Origin: CAYLXC01 sp964387865
GTDB lineage: Bacteria > Patescibacteriota > Microgenomatia > Daviesbacterales > UBA10151
Assembly (NCBI GenBank): GCA_964387865.1
Contig: CAYLXC010000010.1
Coordinates: 1-32,327 of the forward strand
Length of the DNA: 32,327 nucleotides
Direction: 5' to 3'
Shown piece after piece: positions 7,059 through 15,994 of the stretch (position 1 is its first letter; each line of letters opens with the position of its first letter). A program made the position numbers and the translations under genes. Under the pieces are notes generated by a model that worked only from the letters and a program-made list of their open reading frames with translations, searched no databases and was not told where the DNA came from.

Positions 7059-7585
7059 ATTGTTGTGTAGCTCCAGCCCGGCTGCCATTTGAAGGGAGTT
7101 GTTACTAACTCTTCCAAAGATTTTCCATTTATCCAATGTTCTAATCCATATTGAGTTGCCCTATGCCCAATAATCATTACTTTTTTACCATCATAATTCT
7201 CCTTAAGTTCATCCAAAAATTCCTTCATTCTTTTCATACAATCCTCATAAGATTCTCCATTTGGAAAAGGCACACTGATATGATCCACTTTAAGCGGCTC
7301 CACCTCATCTGATGGATGCCTTGTTAAATCCCCATAATCACATTCCCTTAACCTTTTATCTTTAATTATTGGAAACTTATTCCCAAAAGCAATTTCTGCA
7401 GTCTTAAATGATCTTTGTAAATCAGAACAAAATATGGCATCAAAATTCTCCCCTTCATATCTTTGCCCCAATTCTCCAGCTTGTTTTTCACCTAAAGGAG
7501 AAAGTCCTACATCATTATGTCCTGAGGATAAATGAGCCTCATTATCAAAAGTAGTCGCATGAGCTTCAAATATGATGGTAGGCAT
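7055..7585 (-). CDS. Histidine phosphatase (phosphoglycerate mutase-like) family protein
   Basis: This 176-residue protein has the histidine phosphatase fold. The nucleophile is H9, but the usual RHG context is EAHATT, so the first phosphate-pocket Arg is Ala and the Gly is Ala. Other pocket residues are visible: R58 in SDLQRSFKTA, E81 in RLRECDYGD (proton donor) and H141 in IIGHRAT. It is therefore probably an enzyme of a divergent subgroup rather than glycolytic phosphoglycerate mutase. The substrate is unknown. It begins directly after the RHH gene's stop, with no intervening base, and is followed by a strong terminator. That makes it the last gene of the rpoB-rpoC-rpsL-rpsG transcription unit. 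Confidence 0.85.
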   Translation of the reverse strand: MPTIIFEAHATTFDNEAHLSSGHNDVGLSPLGEKQAGELGQRYEGENFDAIFCSDLQRSFKTAEIAFGNKFPIIKDKRLRECDYGDLTRHPSDEVEPLKVDHISVPFPNGESYEDCMKRMKEFLDELKENYDGKKVMIIGHRATQYGLEHWINGKSLEELVTTPFKWQPGWSYTTI

Positions 7586-7867
7586 TTATTCTGGCTGAGG
7601 TTCTGATCCACCTACCGTTTCTAATGTTTTTTCTAAAACTTCTCTGCCTAATCCAGATGTTATTCCTTGATCATTTAAACCATCAAACATTGTTTGCACA
7701 TGAGCTCTAGCTCTATCAATCCTTTCTGGATTGGACAAGTATTCATCAACCGCACGGGTAATTAATTCACTTTTTGTTATACCCTCTATGATAGAAAAAA
7801 CTTTAATTTTTTCTTGTAATTCTTCTGGCAAATATACTCCAATGATTTTACGAGGTCTTTCTGGCAT
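7586..7867 (-). CDS. Ribbon-helix-helix (CopG/MetJ-like) DNA-binding protein
   Basis: This small protein of 93 residues is counted from the ATG at 7867. A GTG at 7876 would add three residues and overlap rpsG, but AGGTGG sits ideally before the ATG. The N-terminus RKIIGVYLPEELQEKIKVF and the ITKSELITRAVDEYL helix fit a ribbon-helix-helix dimer, with IGVYL as the DNA-contacting strand. The Gly/Glu-rich C-terminus is not recognisable. It lies between rpsG and the phosphatase with no spacing, so it is co-expressed with the RNA polymerase and ribosomal genes. It could be an autoregulator of this cluster or an antitoxin-like protein. No toxin partner is recognisable. Confidence 0.7.
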   Translation of the reverse strand: MPERPRKIIGVYLPEELQEKIKVFSIIEGITKSELITRAVDEYLSNPERIDRARAHVQTMFDGLNDQGITSGLGREVLEKTLETVGGSEPQPE

Positions 7868-7869
7868 AT

Positions 7870-8346
7870 TTACCACCTAAAATGGGCAAATGCTCTATTT
7901 GCTGCGGCTACTTTTTGGGTATCATCTTTTTTCTTAATGGCAGCTCCAATGTTATTTGCAGCATCCATAAGCTCTTGTGCCAACTTTTTATCAAAAGTGT
8001 GGAATTCCTTATTCGATCTTTTCCTTGTTGCATCCAAGATCCACCTAATTGCCAAAGCCTCTTTCCTATCCCCCCGGACTTCTACAGGCACCTGATATGA
8101 AGCACCACCCACACGACGGGGCCTAACCTCCATTTTTGGAGAAATATTTTGTATAGCTTTTTCAAAAATAGAAACAGGATCCTGCTTTGCTGATTCTTTA
8201 ATTTGCTCCAGCGCTTTATAAACCAAACTCTGGGCAATGGATTTTTTGCCGTCAGCCATGACTTTATTTATAAATCTACTAACCAACCTGGAATTATAGA
8301 TTGGATCAGGAGAAAGTATTCTCTTTGGTGCTTTTTTAGAACGCAT
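7870..8346 (-). CDS. rpsG: 30S ribosomal protein S7 (uS7)
   Basis: The 158-residue product is full length for S7, which nucleates assembly of the 30S head and contacts the E-site tRNA. Visible family segments are DPIYNSRLVSRFINKVMADGKK, the KMEVRPRRVGGASYQVPVEV beta hairpin and the AIRWIL helix. The protein ends at AFAHFRW, near the usual C-terminus. It is the second gene of the rpsL-rpsG pair, 2 bp after rpsL. In many bacteria S7 represses translation of the str operon. No equivalent site could be identified here by eye. Confidence 0.98.
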   Translation of the reverse strand: MRSKKAPKRILSPDPIYNSRLVSRFINKVMADGKKSIAQSLVYKALEQIKESAKQDPVSIFEKAIQNISPKMEVRPRRVGGASYQVPVEVRGDRKEALAIRWILDATRKRSNKEFHTFDKKLAQELMDAANNIGAAIKKKDDTQKVAAANRAFAHFRW

Positions 8347-8348
8347 TT

Positions 8349-8822
8349 TTAGGCTGTTGCCTCCGCAGACGGTGCCGGTGCAGCTGGAGCTGCTGTCCTT
8401 GGTGGAGCAGCACTCCCGCCGGTTTTTGTCCCATACTTTGATCTTCCTCTTCTTCTTCCTACAACTCCCCCTAGATCAAGTTTTCCTCTGATTAAATGAT
8501 ATTTAACTCCCGGCAGATCTTTTACTCTTCCACCACGAACTAAAACTATCCCATGCTCTGCCAAAGTATGACCTTCTCCTTGAATATATGCTGTTACTTC
8601 AGCTCTATTGGATAATCTGACTCGGGCAACTTTTCTCAAAGCCGAATTTGGCTTTTTAGGCGTCATTGTTTTAACCAAAGTTACTACTCCTCGTTTTTGA
8701 GGATTAAAAGAAGTTTTATACTCTCTATCTTTTGCATTAAAACTCCTCCGCAACGCAGTTGCTTTTATTTTTTTACTAATTTTCTTTCTGCCTCTTCTAA
8801 CTAATTGATTAATTGTGGGCAT
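8349..8822 (-). CDS. rpsL: 30S ribosomal protein S12 (uS12)
   Basis: This is S12, the decoding-centre protein. The core is well conserved: TPKKPNSALRKVARVRLS (54-71), GEGHTLAEH and RGGRVKDLPGVKYH. The lysines corresponding to streptomycin-resistance positions are unchanged (KKPNS and RVKDLPG). Relative to E. coli there is an insertion between residues 18 and 40, as in the Gram-positive long form. The C-terminus carries an Ala/Pro-rich low-complexity tail (134-157) not seen in most S12 proteins. The start lies 3 bp after the rpoC stop, and rpsG follows after 2 bp. Confidence 0.97.
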   Translation of the reverse strand: MPTINQLVRRGRKKISKKIKATALRRSFNAKDREYKTSFNPQKRGVVTLVKTMTPKKPNSALRKVARVRLSNRAEVTAYIQGEGHTLAEHGIVLVRGGRVKDLPGVKYHLIRGKLDLGGVVGRRRGRSKYGTKTGGSAAPPRTAAPAAPAPSAEATA

Positions 8823-8825
8823 ATC

Positions 8826-11800
8826 TCACACCTCTATTTTCGCTCTTTCCAAGCTTGTTGGTATCAAGCGTCCTATTATAACATTTTCCTTAAGCCCGAT
8901 TAACTTATCAACTTTTCCGGAAATTGCAGCTTCAGAAAGTACTGATGTGGTCTCCTGGAAAGAAGCTGCTGATAAGAAGCTCTCAGTTTGCAAAGAAGCT
9001 CTTGTTATTCCCAAAATTACAACCTCAGCAGTTGCAGGCTCCCCTCCACCTGCTAAAACCCTCATGTTTTCCTCCTCAAATCTTAATTTATCAATAATCT
9101 CACCAGGCAAAAGGTTAGTGTCCCCTTGTGATTCAATCCTAACCTTATCAGACATCTTTCTTACAATTACCTCAAAATGCTTCTCATTTATTGGCACACC
9201 TTGTGATTCATAAACCGAACGAACTTCATCAACAATATATCTTTGAGCAGCCTTCAAGCCTTGAATCCTTAAAATTTCCTTAACATCAATATGACCTGTT
9301 GCCAAAATTGTTCCGGCATCAATTAGCTGTCCTTCTTCAACTGCCAAAGTAGCAGTTGCAGGAATAATATATTCCCTCTCCTCATGTGGCTTTTGAGTAG
9401 TCCTGACTCTAACTCTTGTTCCAAGCTCTGTTTCAATTACGGAAACTTTACCTGCAATCTCGGACATTGGTGCAACAATTTTTGGTGTCCTTGCCTCAAA
9501 TAATTCTTCAACCCTCGGCAAACCTTGAGTAATATCCAGTCCCACTATTCCACCTGTATGGAATGTTCGCATTGTAAGTTGTGTTCCAGGCTCACCAATT
9601 GCTTGAGCTGCAACAACTCCCACAGGAGTACCTATTGATACAAGCTCACGGGTTGTTAAATCAAGTCCATAACATAGTCTGCAGATCCCATATTTTGCCT
9701 CACAAGTTAAGGGAGAACGCGCTGAAACCTTTTTAGCTGATGCTTTCAAAAGCTTATGGATAACATCTTCAGTTATAAAAATTCCCTCCTTTATAAGAAT
9801 TTTTCGCCCTTTAGGCTGTCTGACTTCCTCAGAAACCATCCTTCCTAAAAGTTTCTCCCTAGCAGAGGAGAAGTTACTTTTTGAAATATCATATTCCAAG
9901 CTATTTTTAGTATTGCAATCCTCCATCCGAACAATCACATCGTGCGCAACATCAACAAGCCTTCTTGTTAGATATCCGGCATCAGCTGTTTTTAATGCCT
10001 TATCAGCAACACCTTTTCTGGCACCTCTGGCTGAGGTAAAATACTCAAAAACAGAAAGACCCTGTCTATAATTTGATTTTGTGGGTAGCTCTACAACTTT
10101 TCCTGTTGGATCTGTTGATAATCCTCTCATGGCAGATAATTGTTTCGCCTGATCCCTTGATCCCCTGGCTCCTGCCTCAACCATCATCCTGATTGGATTA
10201 TCTACTCCAAGATAATCCCAAGTTGCTGATGCCAAATCTTCAGTTGTTTTAATCCAAACCATTTGTGATAATTGTGACTTTTCTTGAGGAGTAATAAGTC
10301 CTTTAAAAACATTTGATTCAATCTTTTTAATCTCAGCTTGCGCCTCATCTAAATACTTTTGCTTATCCGGCACAATTTTTGCATCAAAAATAGATATAGA
10401 TATTCCAGCAATAGTTGCTCCCCAAAACCCGATAGATTTTATATTGTCAATAAGCTCAGTTACCACCTCTTTTTCCAAAGATTCAGTAGCTCTAAGAATA
10501 ATGTCACGGATAATAATTCCTTGAATAATTGAGTTTAGAAACCTCATATGAGGAGGAAGGACTTGATTAAAAAGAATTCGCCCAACTGATGTTTCAATAA
10601 TTTCTTTTTCAATCCTTACACGCACCCTTTGATGAATGGTAATTTTTCCCAAATTATATGCTCTTATTGCATCATCCTCGCTTACAAAAAATTTCAAATC
10701 TTCTCCACTCTTTGGCTCATCCATCAAAGTTATGTAGTAACAACCCAAAGCCATTTCTCTATTTGGAACAGTAATTGGCTGAGCATTAGCTGGACCAAAT
10801 ATATTTTCCTTCGCCATCATCAATTTTTTCGCCTCATCCTGTGCTTTAGAAGACAAAGGTACATGAACTGCCATCTGATCCCCATCAAAATCAGCATTGA
10901 ATCCTGCACAAATACAGGGATGAATTTGAATTGCATTTCCATCAACCAAAACAGGGTAAAATGCCTGAATACCTAACCTGTGCAAAGTTGGGGCACGATT
11001 TATTAAAATCGGATGGCCTTCAATAATCTCCTCCAAAATATCCCAAACCTCGCTCGGTCTTCCCTCCAAAACATTTTTAGCACCTTTAACATTTGATGCC
11101 AAACCACGTCCAATCATTTCTCTTAATACAAACGGTTTAAACATTTCCAAAGCCATTTCCTTTGGAAGTCCAACCTGATCAAGTTTGAGTTTTGGTCCAA
11201 CCACAATCACTGATCTACCTGAATAATCAACTCTTTTTCCCAAAAGATTTTGTCTGAATCTTCCCTGTTTTCCGCGGAGCATATCAGATAAAGAACGCAA
11301 AATATGTGCTGTAACAGGACCACCTCTTCTCGAGGTTTTAGAAGATGCATCAATAAGTGAATCAACAGCCTCCTGAAGCATTCTTTTTTCATTTCTTAAA
11401 ATTATTTCTGGAGCACCCAAATTCATAAGCTTTGACAAACGGTTATTTCTGTTTATTACTCTTCTGTAAAGATCATTTAAATCAGAAGTTGCAAATCTTC
11501 CTCCGGGAAGCTGAACCATTGGGCGAAGATCCGGCGGTAAAACAGGTAAAACTCTAATTATTAACCACTCAGGTGAAATATTGGCAGAACGCATTCCCTC
11601 AACAACTCTTAGTCTTTTTGTAGCCTTAATATGTTTTTGGCCTGTTGATTTTCTAACATCCTCCCTGAGATGTGCCGAAAGTTTGTCCAATTCCAGCTTT
11701 TGCAATACTTCCAAAATCGCCTCAGCCCCCATTCCTAGGCTCACAAATTCAGAAACACCGTATTCTGACAATTTGTAGTATTCATCCTCTGACAATAATT

Positions 11801-12518
11801 TTAAAGGAGAAACACTTTTTACAAGATCAGAAACAGCTTTAAAAATACTTTCAAGCTGGCCGATCTCAACAACCAAATTATCCCTAAGTTTTTGAATTTC
11901 GTGTCTGTTTTTAAGTTCAACTTCTTGAGATTCAAGTTCAAATTTTTCTTTGTCCAATTTCTTTTTCAAATCTTTCAAATCTTTCTTCAGTAGATCTTCA
12001 ATTCCCTTAATATTTTTCTCCAAAGCATCTTTTGCCTCATCAATTTTCATCTTCAAATCTTTATCCAGTTTCTCCAAAGCAGAAGTTTTAGCAGCAGAAT
12101 CAATATTTATTACCAAATACGAGGCAAAATAAACAACTGCTTCCAAATTTTTAGGAGAAATGTCCAAAATCAAAGATAACTTTGAGGGAGCACCCTTGAC
12201 AAACCAGGAATGTGCAACAGGAGATGCCAGGTTTATATGTCCCATTCTCTCACGCCTTACCTTGCTTTGGGTAACCTCAACCCCACATTTATCACAAATT
12301 ACTCCTCTAAAGCGAATTCTTTTGTATTTTCCGCAGTAACACTCATAATCTTTGGTTGGACCAAAAATATTTTCTGAAAACAGACCGTCTTTTTCTGCCT
12401 TCAAAGTTCTATAATTTATTGTTTCAGGTTTTGTTACCTCCCCAAAAGACCAACCCCTGATTTGCTCAGGTGAGGCAACAGTTAATTTTAATGCTTCAAA
12501 ATCCAGTAAGTCGTTCAT
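8826..12518 (-). CDS. rpoC: DNA-directed RNA polymerase subunit beta'
   Basis: This 1230-residue subunit contains the active-site metal motif NADFDGDQMAVH at about 537-548. The N-terminal zinc site CYCGK..CDKC is near 58-76. The second zinc site has four cysteines, at about 865 and 938-948 (CEAKYGICRLC). The bridge and trigger regions are recognisable, and TGGIVGLDITQGLPRVEELFEAR is near the C-terminal third. Between the zinc domain and the clamp is a Lys/Glu-rich stretch of about 90 residues (about 136-225) predicted to be coiled coil. The gene lies 4 bp after rpoB, with rpsL 3 bp downstream, so the unit is one operon. The frame is uninterrupted. Confidence 0.98.
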   Translation of the reverse strand: MNDLLDFEALKLTVASPEQIRGWSFGEVTKPETINYRTLKAEKDGLFSENIFGPTKDYECYCGKYKRIRFRGVICDKCGVEVTQSKVRRERMGHINLASPVAHSWFVKGAPSKLSLILDISPKNLEAVVYFASYLVINIDSAAKTSALEKLDKDLKMKIDEAKDALEKNIKGIEDLLKKDLKDLKKKLDKEKFELESQEVELKNRHEIQKLRDNLVVEIGQLESIFKAVSDLVKSVSPLKLLSEDEYYKLSEYGVSEFVSLGMGAEAILEVLQKLELDKLSAHLREDVRKSTGQKHIKATKRLRVVEGMRSANISPEWLIIRVLPVLPPDLRPMVQLPGGRFATSDLNDLYRRVINRNNRLSKLMNLGAPEIILRNEKRMLQEAVDSLIDASSKTSRRGGPVTAHILRSLSDMLRGKQGRFRQNLLGKRVDYSGRSVIVVGPKLKLDQVGLPKEMALEMFKPFVLREMIGRGLASNVKGAKNVLEGRPSEVWDILEEIIEGHPILINRAPTLHRLGIQAFYPVLVDGNAIQIHPCICAGFNADFDGDQMAVHVPLSSKAQDEAKKLMMAKENIFGPANAQPITVPNREMALGCYYITLMDEPKSGEDLKFFVSEDDAIRAYNLGKITIHQRVRVRIEKEIIETSVGRILFNQVLPPHMRFLNSIIQGIIIRDIILRATESLEKEVVTELIDNIKSIGFWGATIAGISISIFDAKIVPDKQKYLDEAQAEIKKIESNVFKGLITPQEKSQLSQMVWIKTTEDLASATWDYLGVDNPIRMMVEAGARGSRDQAKQLSAMRGLSTDPTGKVVELPTKSNYRQGLSVFEYFTSARGARKGVADKALKTADAGYLTRRLVDVAHDVIVRMEDCNTKNSLEYDISKSNFSSAREKLLGRMVSEEVRQPKGRKILIKEGIFITEDVIHKLLKASAKKVSARSPLTCEAKYGICRLCYGLDLTTRELVSIGTPVGVVAAQAIGEPGTQLTMRTFHTGGIVGLDITQGLPRVEELFEARTPKIVAPMSEIAGKVSVIETELGTRVRVRTTQKPHEEREYIIPATATLAVEEGQLIDAGTILATGHIDVKEILRIQGLKAAQRYIVDEVRSVYESQGVPINEKHFEVIVRKMSDKVRIESQGDTNLLPGEIIDKLRFEEENMRVLAGGGEPATAEVVILGITRASLQTESFLSAASFQETTSVLSEAAISGKVDKLIGLKENVIIGRLIPTSLERAKIEV

Positions 12519-12522
12519 AAAT

Positions 12523-15500
12523 TCACTCCTCCTTCTTCATCTGTTCTGTAGCATCAACTAGCTCAAATGGACTTCCTTCAGCTTCAAGTTCATTCTCTGG
12601 AACTACTGACTTCATCTCTAAAACTTCTTCCAACTGAGCTACTTCCTTTATAACCTCTTCCTTTGCCTCAACTGCAGGTGCTTGGACAATCTTTGCACCC
12701 AAAGTCTCAACTGATAATCCTAATGCCTGTAGTTCTTTAACCAACACCTTAAATGATTCAGGAATTAAGGCTTGAGGTATATCAATCCCTTTAACAATTG
12801 CCTCAAAGGCCTTTGCCCTTCCCACAACATCATCAGATTTTATAGTTAGCATCTCCTGTAAAATATTTGCAGCCCCGTATGCCTCCAGTGCCCAAACTTC
12901 CATCTCTCCCAATCTTTGTCCTCCCATTTGGGCTTTCCCGCCCAAAGGCTGTTGGGTAACCAAAGAATAAGGACCGGTTGAGCGGGCATGAATTTTCTCC
13001 TCAACCATATGAATAAGCTTTAAGATGTAATTTTGCCCAACAGCAACAGTCCTATCAAATGGCTGGCCTGTCCTTCCATCAATAAGTCTTACTTTTCCAT
13101 CTGCGGGTATACCAGCCTTTTTAAACTCGTCTATCAATCTTTCCTCAGGTATTTTCTCAAAAACAGGGGCTGCAATTTTGTAACCTAATTTTGAGGCCGC
13201 AAAACCCCAATGGGTTTCCAAAAGCTGGCCCAAATTCATTCTGGATAATACAGATAAAGGTGAGATGATAATATCAACGGGTGTTCCATCCTCCAAATGC
13301 GGCATATCCGCCTGAGGTACAATTCTCGAGATAACCCCTTTATTTCCATGCCTTCCGGCAAGCTTATCCCCCTCTGTTACTTTTCTAATTTGTGCAACCT
13401 TAACTTTAATTCTCATCAGAGTTCCGGTATCCAACTCATCACCTTCATCCCTTGATAAAATTTGAACCCCAATCACAGTTCCACGCTCACCGTGCGGTAT
13501 ACGAAGAGATGTATCTCTAACTTCTTTAGCTTTTTCCCCAAAAATTGCTCTAAGCAATCTTTCCTCAGCTGTTAACTCTGTCTCACCTTTTGGCTGGACT
13601 TTCCCAACCAAGATATCATTTGGCCCGACCTCCGCACCAATCCTTACCAATCCTGTTTCATCTAAATTTGCCAAAGCATCCTCTGAAACATTTGGGATAT
13701 CCCGTGTCAACTCCTCAGGCCCAAGTTTTGTTTCAACAACATCAACCTCATATTCTTCAATATGTATGGAGGTTAAAACATCTTCTTTAACCAATCTATC
13801 TGAAATAACTATTGCATCCTCATAGCCTAAACCCTCAAAACTCATATAAGCAATCAAAAGATTTTGTCCCAAAGCAAGCTCACCATCTTTAGTTGCCACT
13901 CCATCTATCAAAAGTTCACCTTTTTTAACTTTTTCACCCAAATTAATAACCGGTTTTTGGGAATAACAAGTACCCTGGGGGGAGTGAACAAATTTTTTAA
14001 TGTCATATTTATATTCATCCCTGCCTGATTTAAAAATTAATTTTTTCCCGTCAACATAAATAACTGATCCATCATCAGGCGCCCTAACAACCCTTCCCAT
14101 ATTATCTGCAACCACTCTTTCCATTCCTGTTCCCACAATTGGGGCAGATGGAATTAGAAGCGGTACTGCCTGACACTGCATTTGAGTTCCCATTAAAGCC
14201 CTGTTTGCATCATCATTTGCCAAAAATGGTATTAGGGATGCTGAAGTTCCAAAAATCTGCTGGGGTGATACATCTATTAAGGATATTTCAGATGTTTTTC
14301 CCTCATAAAATGTCCCTTTATATCTTGTTGGTACCCGATCGTCCAATATAAATCCGCTATTATCAATTGTCACCGTTGCCTCAGTAATATGAAAATCCTC
14401 CTCATCATCTGCAGATAGATATAAGATATCATCAGTAATTTTCGGCTTACCCTTTTGCAGTTTTACCTTTCTATATGGTGTTTCCAAAAATCCGTATTCA
14501 TTAATCCTTGCATATAAAGCAAGATACGTCACAAGGCCAATATTTTGCCCTTCAGGAGATCTTATTGGGTCAATCCTTCCGTATTGAGAATGATTAATAT
14601 CCCGAACAGAAAAGCTTGCTCTATCCCTTGTTATTCCTCCAGCTCCCATAACAGATAGTCTTCTTAGATGATCAAGCTCGGAAAGAGGATTAACCTGATC
14701 CAAAATAGAGGAAAGCTGCGAGGAGCGGAAAAACTCATTTATTGCAGCAATTACAGGTTTTGCATTGATTAAACCACCGGGTGTTACCTCCTGATCAGCT
14801 GCAGTTAAACTCATCCTTTCTTTTATGATTCTCTCAAGCCTTAAAACCCCAATTCTGAAGGCATTTTGCTGCACCAATTCCCCTGCACACCTTACTCTTC
14901 TATTTGCAAGATGATCTATATCATCAAGCCTACCTTCACCATTGGATAATTTAATTAGATATTTAAGTGTTTCAATAATATCAGTATTAGTCAAAATCCA
15001 ATTTTCCTCACTGTTTTCTAAATCCAAATTTAATCTCTTGTTTATCTTAAAGCGCCCAACCTTTGTTAAATTATATCTTCTGGAGTTAAAAAACATTCCA
15101 TCCAGCAAAGCTTTGGCATTATCCAAAACAACAGGATCACCTGGACGCATTTTTCTAAAAATTTCCAAAAGTGCTTCCTCTGTATTTATTGTTGGATCTT
15201 TCGCAAGTGTTGCATCAATTAATTTGTTTTCACCATTGTCGACACCCGTAAATATTTCCTTAATCTGCTCAGTTTCTGAAAATCCAATAGCTCTTAGAAA
15301 AGTTGTTGCGGCAAATTTTCTTCTTCTGTCAATTTTGGCAGTCAAAACCCCTCCCCGAGTAATAGAGAATTCAAGCCAAGAACCCCTGTAAGGACGAATC
15401 TCTGCAGAATATAGCCGTCTTCCTGTGATTGGATCATCTAAAGCCTGGAAAAATACTCCGGGTGAGCGTACAAGCTGATTTATGATAACCCTTTCTACAC

Positions 15501-15885
15501 CATTAATTATAAAAGTGCCCTTTTCAGTCATTTGGGGAATATCTCCTAAAAATACTTCCTGTTTACCTCTTTTTCCAGTTTGTTTATTTATCAAAATAGC
15601 CTCAATTTTCAAAGGAGCATCAAATGTAACACCTTTTTCTTTAGCTTTCTCAGCGCTGTATTTTGATTTGCCAAAATAAAAGGACCCTAATTCCAGGGTC
15701 CAGTTCTTTCCTGTGAAGTCCTCAACAGGAGAAATCTCCTGAAGAACATCCTTAATTCCTTCTTTCAAAAACCAATGATAAGAATCCAGCTGGATTTGGA
15801 TTAAGTTTAGCTGCGGGATTATGCTTGGCGCTTTGCTCCAGTGTTTACGGTCGTTTTCAGCTATGGAATTATTATTTTTAGACAT
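12523..15885 (-). CDS. rpoB: DNA-directed RNA polymerase subunit beta
   Basis: I place the start at the ATG at 15885 (MSKNNN...), giving 1120 residues. The longer frame opens with a TTG at 15939 and adds 18 unconserved residues across a leader hairpin. Conserved segments are LGDIPQMTEKGTFIINGVER, the rifampicin-pocket segment SSQLSSILDQVNPLSEL (about 387-403), GRIDPIRSPEG, KVTEGDKLAGRHGNKG and the C-terminal GGQRLGEMEVWALEAYGA. After the core there is a Glu/Val-rich acidic tail of about 60 residues. Within the rifampicin pocket several positions differ from E. coli, including Ser at the Gln513 position. A promoter lies 77-105 bp upstream. In many bacteria rplJL precede rpoB, but not here. Confidence 0.98.
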   Translation of the reverse strand: MSKNNNSIAENDRKHWSKAPSIIPQLNLIQIQLDSYHWFLKEGIKDVLQEISPVEDFTGKNWTLELGSFYFGKSKYSAEKAKEKGVTFDAPLKIEAILINKQTGKRGKQEVFLGDIPQMTEKGTFIINGVERVIINQLVRSPGVFFQALDDPITGRRLYSAEIRPYRGSWLEFSITRGGVLTAKIDRRRKFAATTFLRAIGFSETEQIKEIFTGVDNGENKLIDATLAKDPTINTEEALLEIFRKMRPGDPVVLDNAKALLDGMFFNSRRYNLTKVGRFKINKRLNLDLENSEENWILTNTDIIETLKYLIKLSNGEGRLDDIDHLANRRVRCAGELVQQNAFRIGVLRLERIIKERMSLTAADQEVTPGGLINAKPVIAAINEFFRSSQLSSILDQVNPLSELDHLRRLSVMGAGGITRDRASFSVRDINHSQYGRIDPIRSPEGQNIGLVTYLALYARINEYGFLETPYRKVKLQKGKPKITDDILYLSADDEEDFHITEATVTIDNSGFILDDRVPTRYKGTFYEGKTSEISLIDVSPQQIFGTSASLIPFLANDDANRALMGTQMQCQAVPLLIPSAPIVGTGMERVVADNMGRVVRAPDDGSVIYVDGKKLIFKSGRDEYKYDIKKFVHSPQGTCYSQKPVINLGEKVKKGELLIDGVATKDGELALGQNLLIAYMSFEGLGYEDAIVISDRLVKEDVLTSIHIEEYEVDVVETKLGPEELTRDIPNVSEDALANLDETGLVRIGAEVGPNDILVGKVQPKGETELTAEERLLRAIFGEKAKEVRDTSLRIPHGERGTVIGVQILSRDEGDELDTGTLMRIKVKVAQIRKVTEGDKLAGRHGNKGVISRIVPQADMPHLEDGTPVDIIISPLSVLSRMNLGQLLETHWGFAASKLGYKIAAPVFEKIPEERLIDEFKKAGIPADGKVRLIDGRTGQPFDRTVAVGQNYILKLIHMVEEKIHARSTGPYSLVTQQPLGGKAQMGGQRLGEMEVWALEAYGAANILQEMLTIKSDDVVGRAKAFEAIVKGIDIPQALIPESFKVLVKELQALGLSVETLGAKIVQAPAVEAKEEVIKEVAQLEEVLEMKSVVPENELEAEGSPFELVDATEQMKKEE

Positions 15886-15916
15886 TAGTAGATGGCCCTT
15901 GGGACAACAAAAGTAA

Positions 15917-15934
15917 GCGTACGTACCCGTACGC
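15917..15934 (-). promoter_or_regulatory. Perfect 7-bp hairpin in the rpoB leader
   Basis: GCGTACG and CGTACGC flank a 4-nt loop, between the predicted transcription start and the rpoB ATG. It is GC-rich in an AT-rich leader and has no adjoining T-run on the minus strand, so a classic terminator is unlikely. It could be an mRNA-stabilising or protein-binding hairpin. Confidence 0.5.
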
Positions 15935-15961
15935 CTCAATTTTTTCTATTAAACTAACCAT

Positions 15962-15990
15962 AATTTACCAAACATTTACCAATTAGTCAA
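15962..15990 (-). promoter_or_regulatory. rpoB operon promoter
   Basis: On the minus strand TTGACT (15985-15990), an exactly 17-bp spacer and TAAATT (15962-15967) lie just after the stop of the riboflavin kinase gene. The predicted start near 15955 gives a leader of about 70 nt containing the hairpin. Confidence 0.55.
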
Positions 15991-15994
15991 GGGG

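Noticed and set aside
14942..15391. Plus-strand open frame of 149 codons inside rpoB
   Set aside because: It lies antisense to strongly conserved RpoB sequence, has no ribosome-binding site or recognisable motif, and its hydrophobic composition is what the complement of an AT-rich gene produces.
15886..15939. 18-residue N-terminal extension of RpoB from a TTG
   Set aside because: It crosses the leader hairpin and shows no RpoB homology. The ATG at 15885 gives a normal beginning.
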